DNA of 64,000 bases, taken from positions 31,001 to 95,000 of the forward strand of contig JACDQD010000109.1 in NCBI GenBank assembly GCA_019843655.1. Direction: 5' to 3'. Positions 35,410 through 46,510 of this stretch are shown here, in pieces. Position 1 is the first letter of the stretch, and every line of letters begins with the position of its first letter. Below the pieces are notes generated by a model, which saw only the letters and a program-made list of their open reading frames with translations, did no database searches and was not told the origin of the DNA. A program made the position numbers and the translations under genes. Source of the stretch: Lethocerus indicus. Taxonomy: Eukaryota; Arthropoda; Insecta; Hemiptera; Belostomatidae.

Positions 35410-36345
35410 CCCCCATCACGCGGGGGTCAATAAAGCCCCATATTCGGTCAAAGTGAGTCACACTTGCCCACCGAAAGGAAAATTGAAAAATCGAAAAATT
35501 TTTTTAAATTTCAAAAATGTCGGCCGATTTCGCCCATAATATTCTGTCAAAAGAGGTCCTCAAATGAGTTTACACTTGCCCCTGAAAGGAGAGCTGAAAA
35601 ATTTTTTAAATTTCAAAAAATTCGGCCCATTTCGCCCATATATTCTGTCAAAAGAGGTCCTGAAATGAGTTACACTTGCCCCTGAAAGGAAAACTGAAAA
35701 ATCGAAAAATTTTTTTTTTATTTCAAAAATGTCCGATTTCGCCCATATTCAGTCAAAACAGGTCCTGAAATTAGTTACACTTGCCCCTGAAAGGAAAATT
35801 GAAAAATCGAAAATTTTTGAAATTTCAAAAATGTCGGCCGATTTCGCCCATATTCAGTCAAAAGAGGTCCTGAAATGAGTTACTCTTGCCACTGAAAGGA
35901 AAATTGAAAATCGAAAATTTTTGAAATTTCAAAAATGTCGGCCGATTTCGCCCATATATTCTGTCAAAAGAGGTCCTGAAATGAGTTACACTTGCCCCTG
36001 AAAGGAAAATTGAAAATCGAAAATTTTTTAAATTTCAAAAATGTCGGCCGATTTCGCCCATATTCAGTCAAAAGAGGTCCTCAAATGGGTTACTCTTGCC
36101 ACTGAAAGGAAAATTGAAAAATCGAAAATTTTTGAAATTTCAAAAATGTCGGCCGATTTCGCCCATATTCTGTCAAATGAGTGACACTTGCCCCTGAAAT
36201 GAAAATTGAAAAATCGAAAATTTTTGAAATTTCAAAAAGTCGGACGATTTCGCCCATATTCGGTCATCAGTGGTCTAAAAAAGTACACTGGCCCCCATTT
36301 TAAAAGAGAGTAGAAAAATCGAAATTTTTGAAAATTTCAAAAATT
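35410..36345 (+). repeat. Tandem array, about nine units of roughly 90-115 bp, sister of the 104-bp satellite
   Basis: Units read GTCAAAAGAGGTCCTGAAAT, GAGTTACACTTGCCCCTGAA, AGGAAAATTGAAAAATCGAA, AATTTTTGAAATTTCAAAAA and TGTCGGCCGATTTCGCCCAT. Compared with the reverse complement of the 16.8-kb unit they share TACACTTGCCCCT.AAAGG, ATCGAAAATTT, TCGAAAATTTT, a CGGCC box and CCCATATT in the same order. The array ends in diverged units at about 36340. Confidence 0.9.
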
Positions 36346-36659
36346 CTCCCTGCCCCGATCCAGCTTCTATCCTGGAAATTTTTCCACCGATTTCACGTTT
36401 TTTTTTCATATGAAAACGACGTCGACCAGTAGTCGTTGTATGAAAAAGAAAAAAAGAAAAAAAATTCGAAAAGTTTGAACTGGAGACTAGCTGCTAAAAC
36501 GGCTGCAGTTTAGTTTAGAAGCTGCGTCGTACAAGCAGCTAATCTCTCCGTCGGACACCTGCAGCTCAGTCGACACAATGACACGACAACTGCAGTATGC
36601 ACTCACGTGACTCCACTGTTCAACTAAAGCGTCACCGATTTCGGCCGGAGAAAATAAAA

Positions 36660-36810
36660 ATAAATAAAATAAAATAAAATAAAAAAAAGGGATTGGGGGG
36701 GGGGGACCGGTGGGTTCTCCTCCGATTGTTGACTATTGTAGCTGGTGCATCTGCCCAATTTTGCTTGTTGTACAATTTTACAGTTGTAACAATAAAAGAG
36801 TGGGAAAAAA
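36660..36810 (+). repeat. Dispersed copy of the AT-rich AATAAA element
   Basis: (AATAA)n and a G run are followed by ACCGGTGGGTTCTCCTCCGA, TTGTTGACTATTGTAGCTGG, TTGTACAATTTTACAGTTGT and AACAATAAAAGAGTG. It matches the 1960-3290 intronic units and is inverted relative to the copy at 37590-37690. Confidence 0.82.
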
Positions 36811-36872
36811 TAAATTTATGGAAAATTAAACCGGTCAATTATGAATGCAACTGCGTCAGTCCCGACGACTGT

Positions 36873-36917
36873 TGATGATGATGATGACGATGTTGATGAT
36901 GGTGATGATGATGATTC
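36873..36917 (+). repeat. (GAT)n microsatellite
   Basis: GATGATGATGATGACGATG with TTGATGATGGTGATGATG is an imperfect trinucleotide run. The Asp-rich and Met-rich frames here are artefacts. Confidence 0.9.
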
Positions 36918-37574
36918 TGCCGGCGAAACCGACAAACAGTTCCATTATGGAGGCTTTTTGTCCCGGGTTTTTAAATTTTTTAATTTTTTTTTTTTGGCAG
37001 CGAACCGGGAATCGGGCAAAAAACACGTCCCGTCGTCCGCAAATTACGGCCCCCGACGTGGACATCATAATTTTAGAAGACGACATTCGATAACGGACGA
37101 ACGAGAACTGCAGCAATATCGATCGATCGAGGATTATTCTATAGAATACCGACCGATAGATTTTATATTTCTATCACGAGTTTGAATAAAATACCGACCA
37201 ATCATTGTATACCGGTCTGGTATTTCGATGGACCTGGGGGGATTTTTTCGCCCGCCCGCCCCATCTTCAGTAGCACTGTGTGGTAGTCACTTTCGAATTT
37301 TTTTTATTTTATTTTATTTTTTTTTTTGGGGTACTTGTGGGTACTCTAGTCGGTACAAAAGTCCGACAGAAAGACGCACAGTAATCGACGTTAACAGGTA
37401 TAAACTGATATATTAAGAACGATCCAAAAGTGATATTCGAAACCGGTTTTAAATTAGAGAACCTTGGGGATCTGATGAGCGGGAGCTAATTAAGCTATCG
37501 AATCCAAGGTTAGCGTCTGCCCAGCTATACAGCTACTAATTGGCCAAGGGTATTGAATCAATACGGAACAACAA
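36918..37574. other. Intronic sequence with one foldback half
   Basis: A foldback left half (CGCCCCATCTTCAGTAGCAC then TGTGTGGTAGTCAC) lies at about 37250-37292. The rest looks single copy with a T-rich tract at 37295-37328. Confidence 0.6.
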
Positions 37575-37740
37575 TATGGAATAAATTTTTTTTTTTTATT
37601 ACTCTTTTATTGTTACAACTGCGAAATTGTACAACAGGCACTAGCTAAAATAGGCAACAATTAGAGGAGAAACCCATTGATTCCCCCCTTTTTTTAATAT
37701 TTTATTTTATTTTATTTATTTATTTTTTTTATATTTACAC
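37575..37740 (-). repeat. Inverted copy of the AT-rich AATAAA element
   Basis: CTCTTTTATTGTTACAACTG, AAATTGTACAACAGGCACTA, AATTAGAGGAGAAACCCATT and a C run, then (TTTA)n. This is the reverse complement of 36690-36805. Confidence 0.85.
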
Positions 37741-38640
37741 CTAAAAATGGCGCCAAATCGGCGGAAAAAAGCGTTTTCAAGACGAAAAATTGGCCCAAAA
37801 ACGCGGTTTTTTGGCGCAAGATCGACACAAAAATGCGGTTTTCAGGCACAAAATCGGCCCAAAAAACCGATTTTCAGGCGCAAAATCGGCCTAAAATGCG
37901 GTTTTTAGGCGAAAAATTAGACCAAAATTGCGATTATTAGACCTAAAATCGGTCCAATAATGCGGTTTCTAGGCCAAAAATGAGGTTTTTAGGCGCAAAA
38001 TCAACCCAAAAATGAGGTTTTTAGGCGCAAAATCGGTCCTAAAATATGGTTTTTAGGCCCAAAATCGACCAAAAAATGCGCTTTTAGGCGCAAAATCGGC
38101 CTAAAATGCGGTTTTTAAGCACAAAATAGGCCCAAAATTACGATTATTAGGCCTAAAATCGGTCCTAAATGCTGTTTCTAGGCCATAAAATGGGTTTTTA
38201 GGCGCAAAATCGACCCAAAAATGCGGTTTTGGGGCCGATTTTGTCCTAAAAACCGCTATTTGGCCGATTTTGCGCCTAAAAACCTCATTTTTGGGCCGAT
38301 TTTAGGCCTAATAATCGCAACTTTGGTCCAATTTTGCGCCTAAAAACCGCATTTTAGGCCGATTTTGCGCCTAAAAATCGCATTTTTGGGCCGATTTTGT
38401 GCCTGAAAACACCGCATTTTTGGCCTTATTCTGAGGCTAGAAACCGAATTTTTGGGTCGATTTTACGCCAAAAAACCGTATTTTTGGGCCAATTTTGCGT
38501 CTGAAAACCGCTTTTTTCTGCCGATTTCGCGTCAAATACCTCATCTTTAGGTGTAAATACCACATTTTTGTTCCAATTTCGGGCACGAAAACCGAATTTT
38601 AGGTCCAATTTTGCGTCTAAACACCGCATATTCGGGCCAC
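37741..38640. repeat. GCGGTTTT satellite, inverted-repeat arrangement
   Basis: Plus-oriented units (AAAATGCGGTTTTTAGGCGC, AAAATCGGCC) run to about 38230. Reverse-complement units (CCTAAAAACCGCATTTT, GGCCGATTTTGCG) run to about 38640. The switch point is GGTTTTGGGGCCGATTTTG. This GCGCAAAATCGG variant differs from the GACGYAAAATTGG variant at 9.5-21.5 kb. Confidence 0.9.
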
Positions 38641-39479
38641 GACTCAAAAGAATCGACTTAAACGGAAAATTTGGACTCTAAAGTCCCATTACTAAAACGG
38701 ACTTGAAAATTGACCTTGAGATTAACAAAATGACAATATACAATGCGATACTTAAACCGATACGGATTCATACGTCCTCATAAGCCCCCGGGGTATGTTT
38801 CCAACCGCAGAATCCACCCCATGACCTCAACATACCCCATTCAAGTCGCAAAATCCCGGTTCCCGAAGTTCCACTTTTTCTCCTCATCCCTAATCTACAC
38901 AGGGATTCAGTCCCTTTCCTCTCTTACCCATCGATTTTATATAGTGATATTGGGGAGGAAATCGAGTGGCCGTGTCGGCCCTTCAAGGCCCTTCGGGTTT
39001 TTCAGTAAAGCACCGAGAAGCACAAACCGGGTTGTCGTAACGATTCTGAATTTGGACGACGGGTTCGGGTATACCGAATATACCGAGGAGGAAGCGGAAA
39101 CGGACTCCGGTAGAATTCTATCTGTGGGAACTTCGGGGGGGGTGGGGGCTTAAAAGGTATACGGTGTTGATTCGCGAAAGCTCGCCCCGTATCTTCTTCC
39201 AGGTTTAATGGAATAACAATGTCGACCTCCGGACGGCTTATCTCGTTATCTGACTGAAAATATCGTCTGCCCGGCCCTTTCACCCTTCAATAGATAGACG
39301 GATGGATCTCCGGCGAGGAACACAATATAAACGCTAGAAATTTAATCTGAACGGCGAGTAAAAACTTTTCGCCGGTGAAAGTGGTAGCCGGAAACGGAGA
39401 GACAATGCCATATTGAAGCCTTTCTCTCTGGTCAAGGTCCGACCGACTATAGTATAGCCCGTCTCCCTTTTCTGACCTC
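38641..39479. other. Intronic sequence with an inverted copy of the hairpin module
   Basis: At about 38790-38950, GGGGTATGTTTCCAACCGCA, CCATGACCTCAACATACCCC and TCAGTCCCTTTCCTCTC are reverse-complement relatives of the 22.9-kb unit. The rest looks single copy. Confidence 0.7.
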
Positions 39480-40075
39480 AGGAAAATCGGCCTAAAATTA
39501 CGATTATTAGGCCTAAAAATCGGACCAAAAATGCAGTTTTTTGCCCGAAATCGGACCAAAAATGCAGTTTTTTGCCCGAAATCGGACCAAAAATGCAGTT
39601 TTTTGCCCGAAATCGGACCAAAAATGCAGTTTTTTGCCCGAAATCGGACCAAAATGCAGTTTTTGCCCGAAATCGGACCAAAAATGCAGTTTTTTGCCCG
39701 AAATCGGACCAAAAATGCAGTTTTTTGCCCGAAATCGGACCAAAAATGCAGTTTTTTGCCCGAAATCGGCCCAAAAATGAGGATTTTAGGGGCGAAATCG
39801 GCCCAAAAATGAGGTTTTTATTGCGAAAATTGGACCAAAAATGCTATTTTTAGGCGCAAAATCGGCCCAAAAATGCGGTTTCTAGGCCAAAAATGAGGTT
39901 TTTAGGCGCAAAATCTGTCCTAAAATATTGTTTTTAGGCCCAAAGTCTGCCCAAAAATGCGCTTTTTAGGCGCAAAATCGGCCTAAAATGAGGTTTTATT
40001 GCGAAAATTGGACCAAAAATGCGATTTTTAGGCCCCAAATCGCCCCAAAAATGCGTTTCTTAGGCCAAAGTGTGA
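39480..40075 (+). repeat. GCGGTTTT satellite with a homogeneous 31-bp subarray
   Basis: From about 39521 to 39770 a 31-bp unit (CGGACCAAAAATGCAGTTTT then TTGCCCGAAAT) repeats about eight times almost without change. Diverged units follow to 40075. Confidence 0.95.
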
Positions 40076-40170
40076 GTTGCACTTGTCCCTGAAACGGCGG
40101 GTCGAAAATCGAAAATTTAGGTTTTTCGAAAATTTTCTCAGATCGATCCCATATTCCACCCACAAGTGCC
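40065..40170 (-). repeat. Solitary inverted copy of the 104-bp satellite unit
   Basis: GTGAGTTGCACTTGTCCCTG, GTCGAAAATCGAAAATTTAG, GTTTTTCGAAAATTTTCTCA and CCCATATTCCACCCACAAGT are the reverse complement of the 16.8-kb unit. It sits exactly where the surrounding GCGGTTTT array changes strand. Confidence 0.88.
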
Positions 40171-40540
40171 AAAAAAACCCCATTTTTGGACCAGAAAACC
40201 GCATTTTTGGGTCGTTTTTGCGCCTAAAAACCTCATTTTGGCCCGATTTCGCACCTAAAATCTTCATTTTTGGGCAGATTTTGGCCCTAATAACCGCATT
40301 TTTGGGCCTAAAAACAGCATTTTTGGGTCGATTTTGCGCCTAAAAACCTCATTTTTGGCCTAGAAACCGCATTTTTGGGCCTATTTTAGGCCTAATAATC
40401 GCAATTTTGCGCCTAAAAAGCTCATTTTTGGGCCGATTATGGGCCTAAAAACCGCACTTTTGGGCTTATTATGGGGCGAAAAACCTCATTTTTGGCCCGA
40501 TTTTGCGCCTAAAATCCTCATTTTTGGGCCTAAAAAGGTG
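40171..40540 (-). repeat. GCGGTTTT satellite, reverse orientation
   Basis: Units such as CCGCATTTTTGGGTCG, TTTTGCGCCTAAAAACCTCA and GGCCTAATAATCGCAATTTT are the reverse complement of 39776-40060. Confidence 0.92.
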
Positions 40541-41254
40541 ACCGGCAAAACATCGAATAATTCCTACGACAAAATTTGTCAAGTACGAAAAGTATTTTTC
40601 AGTCGCGACCGGCTGCATTGAAATGAAAATAAAAATTTTTTTTTATCGTCAACACTCACTAAATAACCTGTTGTACGACCGGTAAATAGTGTAGGAAATA
40701 TTTGAAATTCATTTCAAACAAATTTCTTTACACGCCAGTGCAGTAATTTCGACTGGTTTGGGCCAATCGAGGTATACAGTACACAGAGGCAGAAAAATGC
40801 ATTTTTCTATTTCTTTTTCTTTTTTCTTTTTCGAAAAAACCCAGACTGGAATATAATACAAGAGAGAGAGAGAGATATAGAGGACGGACGTATTTCAGAT
40901 GAGGTCTGCAACAGGCGGTAATCGGACGACGCCAAAGTTTTTGCCGAATCAGTATAAAATTCCACGTACGAATCGTCTTCTCCGATTCTATTTTCCAAAT
41001 CTCAACCGCGTTCTCAAACCCAATATATATTGGATATAAAAATAAAAATAAGTGGGCGCGCCCCGCTCGAAAATAAATTTCCGATCGTTGTATTACAGGG
41101 TGACACAATAACAACGGTGAAAAATAAATAAATGAAACTGCCGAAATTTCATTATTTCGAGACGGGAACTTAAAAATTTCATTATTTTTAAAATATTGTT
41201 CAACAATGAAAAAAAGTTGTTGACTGACCCTAAACTATCGGCTGTCGAATGGTT
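40541..41254. other. Intronic sequence, no feature recognised
   Basis: Single-copy-looking, with a short GA run at about 40860-40874 and A/T-rich tracts. Confidence 0.6.
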
Positions 41255-41930
41255 TTTCCCCATTTTGGGCCGATTTCGGGCCTAATAACCGCATTTTGGG
41301 TCCAAAACCGCATTTTGGCCTAATAATCGTAATTTTGGGCCAATATTGCGCCAAAAACCTCATTTTTGGGCCAGAAAACCGCATTTCTGGGTCGATTTTA
41401 CGCCTAAAAAACCTCATTTCTGCCCGATTTTGCACCCAAAATTTTAATTTTGGGCCGATTTTGGCCCTAATAACCGCATTTTGGGTCGATTCTGGCCTAA
41501 AATCGCATTTTATCGTAATTTTGGCACAATATTGCGCCAAAAATACCTCATTTTTGGGCCAGAAAACCGCATTTCTGGGTCGATTTTGCGCCTAAAAAAC
41601 CTCATTTCTGCCCGATTTTGCACCCAAAATCTTCATTTTTGGGCCGATTTTGGCCCTAATAACCGCATTTTTGGCCTAATAATCGTAATTTTGGGCCAAT
41701 ATTGCGCCAAGAAAACATCTCATTTTTGGGCCAGAAAACCGCATTTCTGGGTCGATTTTACGCCTAAAAAACCTCATTTCTGCCCGATTTTGCACCCAAA
41801 ATCTTCATTTTTGGGCCGATTTTGGCCCTAATAACCGCATTTTTGGCCTAATAATCGTAATTTTGGCACAATATTGCGCCAAGAAAACCTCATTTTTGGG
41901 CCAGAAAACCGCATTTCTGGGTCGAGTTTA
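41255..41930 (-). repeat. GCGGTTTT satellite with a higher-order repeat of about 180 bp
   Basis: A block of about 180 bp, from AATTTTGGGCCAATATTGCG through GGGCCAGAAAACCGCATTTC and TTTCTGCCCGATTTTGCACC to GGCCCTAATAACCGCATTTT, occurs about three and a half times. All units are in reverse orientation. Confidence 0.92.
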
Positions 41931-42230
41931 CTCAGTAAACCGAAGGTTGGATCGGTTCCTATGGTTAAATTTCAGACGGGATTTTATAGACCGGTCTCTT
42001 GAGAGGGGTCGGGTCGGACTCACCCCCATTAGGGAGAGTACAATGGGCTCCCCAATAGCGAGTACTTCGGGGCGGGGGAGAAGGAGGATGCAGGTCTGCA
42101 CGCAGCTGTCGGGCTGACGATTGGGGGGCCCGTTCGGGTCCCGAACACCAGTGTTCCATATTTGTCACATAATTTTCGTTTCACGACTTTTCGATGCCCC
42201 ATATTTGCCCCAATATAGTATGTACAGAAG
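41931..42230. other. Intronic sequence, no feature recognised
   Basis: About 300 bp, GC-richer than its neighbours, with no repeat or exon recognised. Confidence 0.55.
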
Positions 42231-42880
42231 GGGTGGTCCAAAAAATGTATCCACCGTTTAACAGTCAATAACTCGCAAACTAATTGACGGAGTAGTGTCT
42301 CATTTTGGTGAATGTGTAGCTTAAAGTCCGACTTAAAGATATCACAGACTGTGGGTGTTCGAAATGGTCACCGTTATTAACATACACAGACAGAAACGAT
42401 GCCGCCCCCAACTGCAACACCTTGTTGTACTCGAGTAGACGTGGCCGGCGCAAGGCTTAGAATTGGGATGAAAGAAAGTCCAGTTTTGAAGCGGTATTTT
42501 AAGTACGAAAACATTGACATCGGATGAACACCTACAGTGCGATATCTTTAAGTCGGACTTTAAGCTACACTTTCACCAAAAAATGAGACAGCTCAGTCAA
42601 TTAGTTTGCGAGTTATTGACTGTTAAACGGTGGATACATTTTTTTGGACCACCCCTCTGTATATTCACCGATATTATCGTCGACTCTCCGTGCATACATT
42701 GGGCGGCATAGTTTCTGTCTGAGGACGTTAATAACGGTGGACCATTTCGAACACCCACAGTGATCTTTAAGTCGGACTTTAAGCTACACTTTCACCAAAA
42801 ATTTGAGACAGCTCAGTCAATTAGTTTGCGAGTTACGGACTGTTAAACGGTGGATACATTTTTTTGGACCACCCCACTGT
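42231..42880 (+). mobile_element. MITE-like element, subfamily A, plus an extra tandem right half
   Basis: A shortened element spans about 42232-42656 (GGGTGGTCCAAAAAATGTAT to TTTTTTTGGACCACCCC). A second right half (GCATACATTGGGCGGCATAG, GTTAATAACGGTGGACCATT, to GGACCACCCC) ends at about 42880. The linker CCGATATTATCGTCGACTCT recurs at 50.86 and 51.08 kb. Confidence 0.87.
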
Positions 42881-43264
42881 ATTTCCGTCCCGCATAGCTG
42901 CCGGGTCGTTGCTACCGGCAGTGACGTCTGCGGTATCGAATTTCTCCCGGTTTTATTTCGAAGTGTTCCCGAATGGGGGATGCGGTGTGCGAACGTCCCT
43001 TCTAAAATTAGCGCCCCCCCACCCCCCTAACTTTCTTTGCACTTGTTTAGTCTGCAGCTACGCCCACGTTCTGGGCTTTGTTAATCGCCCCCCCGGAAAG
43101 GCTCTCCGGGGGGGGGGGGCGTAATGGACCCCCGACAGAAAATCCTGTCCGGAGTCGGAATTTTCACAAATCTCATGACCAGTGGTGGGTTTAATAATGT
43201 TGGGTATGTTGAAGTCATTGGAGACTGTTGTTCATACGGGAAGGACTTTTATCCTTGGACAACG
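42881..43264. other. Intronic sequence with a GC hairpin
   Basis: A C/G hairpin (CCCCCCCGGA at 43088-43097, TCCGGGGGGG at 43105-43114) is present. GGGTATGTTGAAGTCATTGG at about 43201 is a weak relative of the 216-bp hairpin module. Confidence 0.6.
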
Positions 43265-43805
43265 CATTCCTGCCACAGACCTGGTATCCAAAAATGTATC
43301 CACCGTTTAAAGTCCATAACTTGCAGACTAATTGACGGAGTTGTCTCATTTTGGTACCTGTTATAGTGTTGTAGTTCGGCCAATCGCGCCATACAACACG
43401 TTGTATTACGTCGTTTCGTGTTGTCAGTTGACACAGTCGCCGGATAGTCAGTGTTCTGTTGTGTCAGTTGTACCTTGTTGTACTCGAGAGTGAACGTGGC
43501 CGGCGCGAGGCTTAGAATTGGATGAAAGGAAGTCCAATTTTGAAGTGGGTACTTTAAGTACGAAAACATTAATGAATATCCAATATCCGACTGAACACGT
43601 TGCAGTCACTAATTGGTGCTGCAGTTGGGCGCATCCTTTGTGTCTGGATGTTAATAACGGTGGACCATTTCGAACACCTACAGCTGTATATATATCTTTA
43701 AGTCGGACTTTAAGCTACACTTTCACCAAAAATGAGACACAACTCCGTCAATCAGTTTGCAAGTTATGGACTTTAAACGGTGGATACATTTTTTTGGACC
43801 ACCTC
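43265..43805 (+). mobile_element. MITE-like element, subfamily A, full length (about 540 bp)
   Basis: The termini are AAAAATGTATCCACCGTTTA on the left (first few bases diverged) and GGTGGATACATTTTTTTGG with ACCACCTC on the right. The complete core includes TTGTTGTACTCGAGAGTGAA, CGTGGCCGGCGCGAGGCTTA, TTAATGAATATCCAATATCC and AGTCGGACTTTAAGCTACAC. It lies in inverse core orientation relative to the 27229 copy. It is non-coding. Confidence 0.9.
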
Positions 43806-43876
43806 TGTATATACAACAATGCCTTTTATGCTAAAGAAAAAACTGTAAACTGTATAAATAGAAAATGTTTCTAACC

Positions 43877-43935
43877 TTGTAACCCGAGATACAACGTCAC
43901 ACGTGAAGAATGGCTCACCTGGAACAAAAGGGATG
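43877..43935 (-). promoter_or_regulatory. Actn: Candidate recursive splice site (ratchet point)
   Basis: On the gene's strand, a possible branch site ACTAAAT, then ATCCCTTTTGTTCCAG, is followed immediately by GTGAGCCATTC (junction 43919|43918). A weaker second donor, ACAAG|GTTAGA, lies 42 nt downstream (about 43877). The 20 nt around the junction closely resemble those at 31348. The island (about 43830-44040) is free of repeats. Confidence 0.55.
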
Positions 43936-44099
43936 TAATTTAGTCTTTCAGTAATTTCACGACTACAAATTTACATGTAACAGTTTATGCACGATCGTAC
44001 TGCAATCATGTACATATCCATATATATATATATATACAGGAGGAACGAATCAGTTCAGTTCAGTTGAGAACGATTTTTATTTTGTACAATCAACAAAAT

Positions 44100-45055
44100 A
44101 TAGTTTCGTGGATATAGTCCCGAGGGCTAAGAAGATCTCTGGGGGGGATAATGGACGGGCGGGAGAGGAAAAGGGACTGGACGAGTGGGATTTCGGGGAT
44201 GAGGGGAAGAAAGGGGCTGGGGTGGAACTTCGGGACTTCGACTGTCGGGGGTATGTTGAGGTCATGGTGGGTGGATTGTGCGGTTGGAAACATACCCCTG
44301 GGGGGGGAGCATTAAGGATGTCAGGAAGGACTTTTGACTGGAATCTCTGGACGGGAGCGATGTCGGACGTCTCCCGGAGGAACCCCCAGTAGGGCTCTAA
44401 GAAGATCTCTGGGGGGGATAATGGACGGGCGGGAGAGGAAAAGGGACTGGACGAGTGGGATTTCAGGGATGAGGGAAAAAGGCAGGGTGGAACTGGGACT
44501 TCGACTGTCAGGGGGTATGTTGAGGTCATGGTGGATTGTGCGGTTGGAAACATACCCTAAGGATGTCAGGAAGGACTTTGACTGGAATCTCTGGACGACG
44601 GAGCGAGTGTCGGACGTCTCCGGAGGAACAGTAGGGCTCTAAGAAGATCTCTGGGGGATAATGGACGGGCAGGAGAGGAAAAGGGACTGGACGAGTGGGA
44701 TTTCGGGGATGAGGGGAAAGTCGGGGTATGTTGAGGTCATGGTGGATTGTGCGGTTGGAAACATACCCCTGGGGAGCATGGATGTTAGGAAGGACTTTGA
44801 CTGGAATCTCTGGACGGAGAGATGTCGGACGTCTCCCGGAGAGAACCCCCAGTAGGGCTCTAAGAAGATCTCTGGGGGATAATGGACAGGCAGGAGAGAA
44901 AGGGACTGAACGAGTGGGATTAGGGATGAGGGGAAAGTATGTTGAGGTCATGGTGGTGGATTGTGCGGTTGGAAACATACCCCGTGGGGGGAGCATTGAG
45001 GACTTTGACTGGAATCTCTGGACTTCGGGATTCTCCCGTAGGAACCCCACAGCTC
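44100..45055 (+). repeat. 216-270-bp hairpin-module family, third and largest cluster
   Basis: About four units occur, with GGGTATGTTGAGGTCATGGT at 44249, 44515, 44725 and about 44937. Each has its paired AACATACC, plus GGGCTCTAAGAAGATCTCTG, GATAATGGACGGGCGGGAGA and GGAATCTCTGGACG. Unit length varies through internal deletions and no frame is kept across units. Confidence 0.9.
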
Positions 45056-45404
45056 TCTATACCTGGTATGTCCTGGTCAGTTTTGTTACTCGAGGTCAAT
45101 TCCGATGTCAGTTTCGAAGTCGATTCTTTGGAGTCGTAATAAACTGTAGGATTTTAGTGTGGCTAAATGACAAAAAAAAACCGCCTATAACAGTTTATTA
45201 TAATAATAGGGGGCGCCCCCCCCCGTCCGGAATATATTGCGATGAATACAGAACAGTGCGCATCGGTAATATGTTCCGGGACCGAACCCACAACGGTACA
45301 TCATCCGAGCCCACTCCATTGTTCACGGCCGACCGTTTTCCCAGACTCGCCTACGCCTATACAGGCCAACAGTTGTTTTTATACATACATTTTATATACA
45401 GAGA
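45056..45404. other. Intronic sequence, no feature recognised
   Basis: Single-copy-looking, with a C run at about 45216-45224. An open frame runs through but has no recognisable domain. Confidence 0.5.
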
Positions 45405-45712
45405 GACCCTAAAAAAATGCTATCCGCCGTTTATCAACAGTCGGCAACTTTTTTTCCCCGATGAAAGTGCAGCTTAAAGTCCGACTCGAAGATGTGGGCT
45501 TTCGAAACGGTCCGCCGTCATCAACAACCAGACACGGAAACGATGCGCGAACTTAAAAATACCCACTTCGAAATTAACTTAAAACGAAATCTACAGTGTG
45601 ATATCATCAGGTTGGACTTTGGGCTACAATTTCAACGAAAATTAGACACAGCTCAGTCAATTAGTCGGCAAGTTATGGACTGTTGAACGGTGGATACATT
45701 TTTTTGGACCAC
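45405..45712 (+). mobile_element. MITE-like element, strongly diverged and shortened
   Basis: CCTAAAAAAATGCTATCCGCCG stands for the left end and TGGATACATTTTTTTGGACC with ACC for the right. Internal traces are AAAGTGCAGCTTAAAGTCCG, CAACCAGACACGGAAACG and GGACTTTGGGCTACAATTTC. Confidence 0.75.
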
Positions 45713-45729
45713 CACCCCCCACTGTATAT

Positions 45730-46510
45730 ATATACGGCCGTTCGCCGTCTTCAGTAGCAGTGCGAGCCTGACTATATATATATAGTGGTGAGATTATACT
45801 GTCGGTATATTCCAGTAACGAGGACAGGATATCGGTGTGACTCACCCTCAGCTACTGAAGACGGCGAGCGGCCGAAAAACCGGTGTCTGGCAACGGGCGC
45901 ATATTTTTTACTTCGAGGAGGGAAAATACTTTATTCCCGTCAATCAGTCTGCAAGTTATGGACTTTCAAAACGGTGGATACATTTTTTAGGACCTGTATA
46001 TATATCGGCCGTTCGCCGTCTTCAGTAGCAGTGCGAGCCACTCTTGTACATGGGATCGTATATATATATAGTGGTGAGATTATACTGTCGGTATATTCCA
46101 GTAACGAGGACAGGATATCGGTGTGACTCACCCTCAGCTACTGAAGACGGCGAGCGGCCGAAAAACCGGTGTCTGGCAACGGGCGCATATTTTTTACTTC
46201 GAGGAGGGAAAATACTTTATTCCCGTATAATCAGTCTGCAAGTTATGGACTTTCAAAACGGTGGATACATTTTTTTGGACCTGTATATATATATAGGCCG
46301 TTCGCCGTCTTCAGTAGCAGTGCGAGCCACTCTTGTACATGGTATCGTATATATATAGTGGTGAGATTATACTGTCGGTATATTCCAGTAACGAGGACAG
46401 GATATCGGTGTGATTCACCCTCAGCTACTGAAGACGGCGAGCGGCCGAAAAACCGGTGTCTGGCGAAAGACCGAACCGGCGGCGGCGGCGAGAGGAGACG
46501 GAAACATAAC
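45730..46510. repeat. Composite foldback plus MITE-end block in about 2.7 tandem copies (period about 285 bp)
   Basis: Each block has GGCCGTTCGCCGTCTTCAGT, AGCAGTGCGAGCC, GTGGTGAGATTATACTGTCG, GAGGACAGGATATCGGTGTG, CTACTGAAGACGGCGAGCGG and CGAGGAGGGAAAATACTTTA. Then comes a MITE end: CAGTCTGCAAGTTATGGACT, TTCAAAACGGTGGATACATT. CTTCAGTAG lies at about 45748, 46019 and 46308. The last copy ends in a normal foldback right side (CTGGCGAAAGACCGAACCGG). Confidence 0.9.

Noticed and set aside
39287..39853. Overlapping frames with IGPKMQFFARNRT repeats on both strands
   Set aside because: The 31-bp unit is not a multiple of three, so every frame cycles through the same phrases. This is a satellite artefact.
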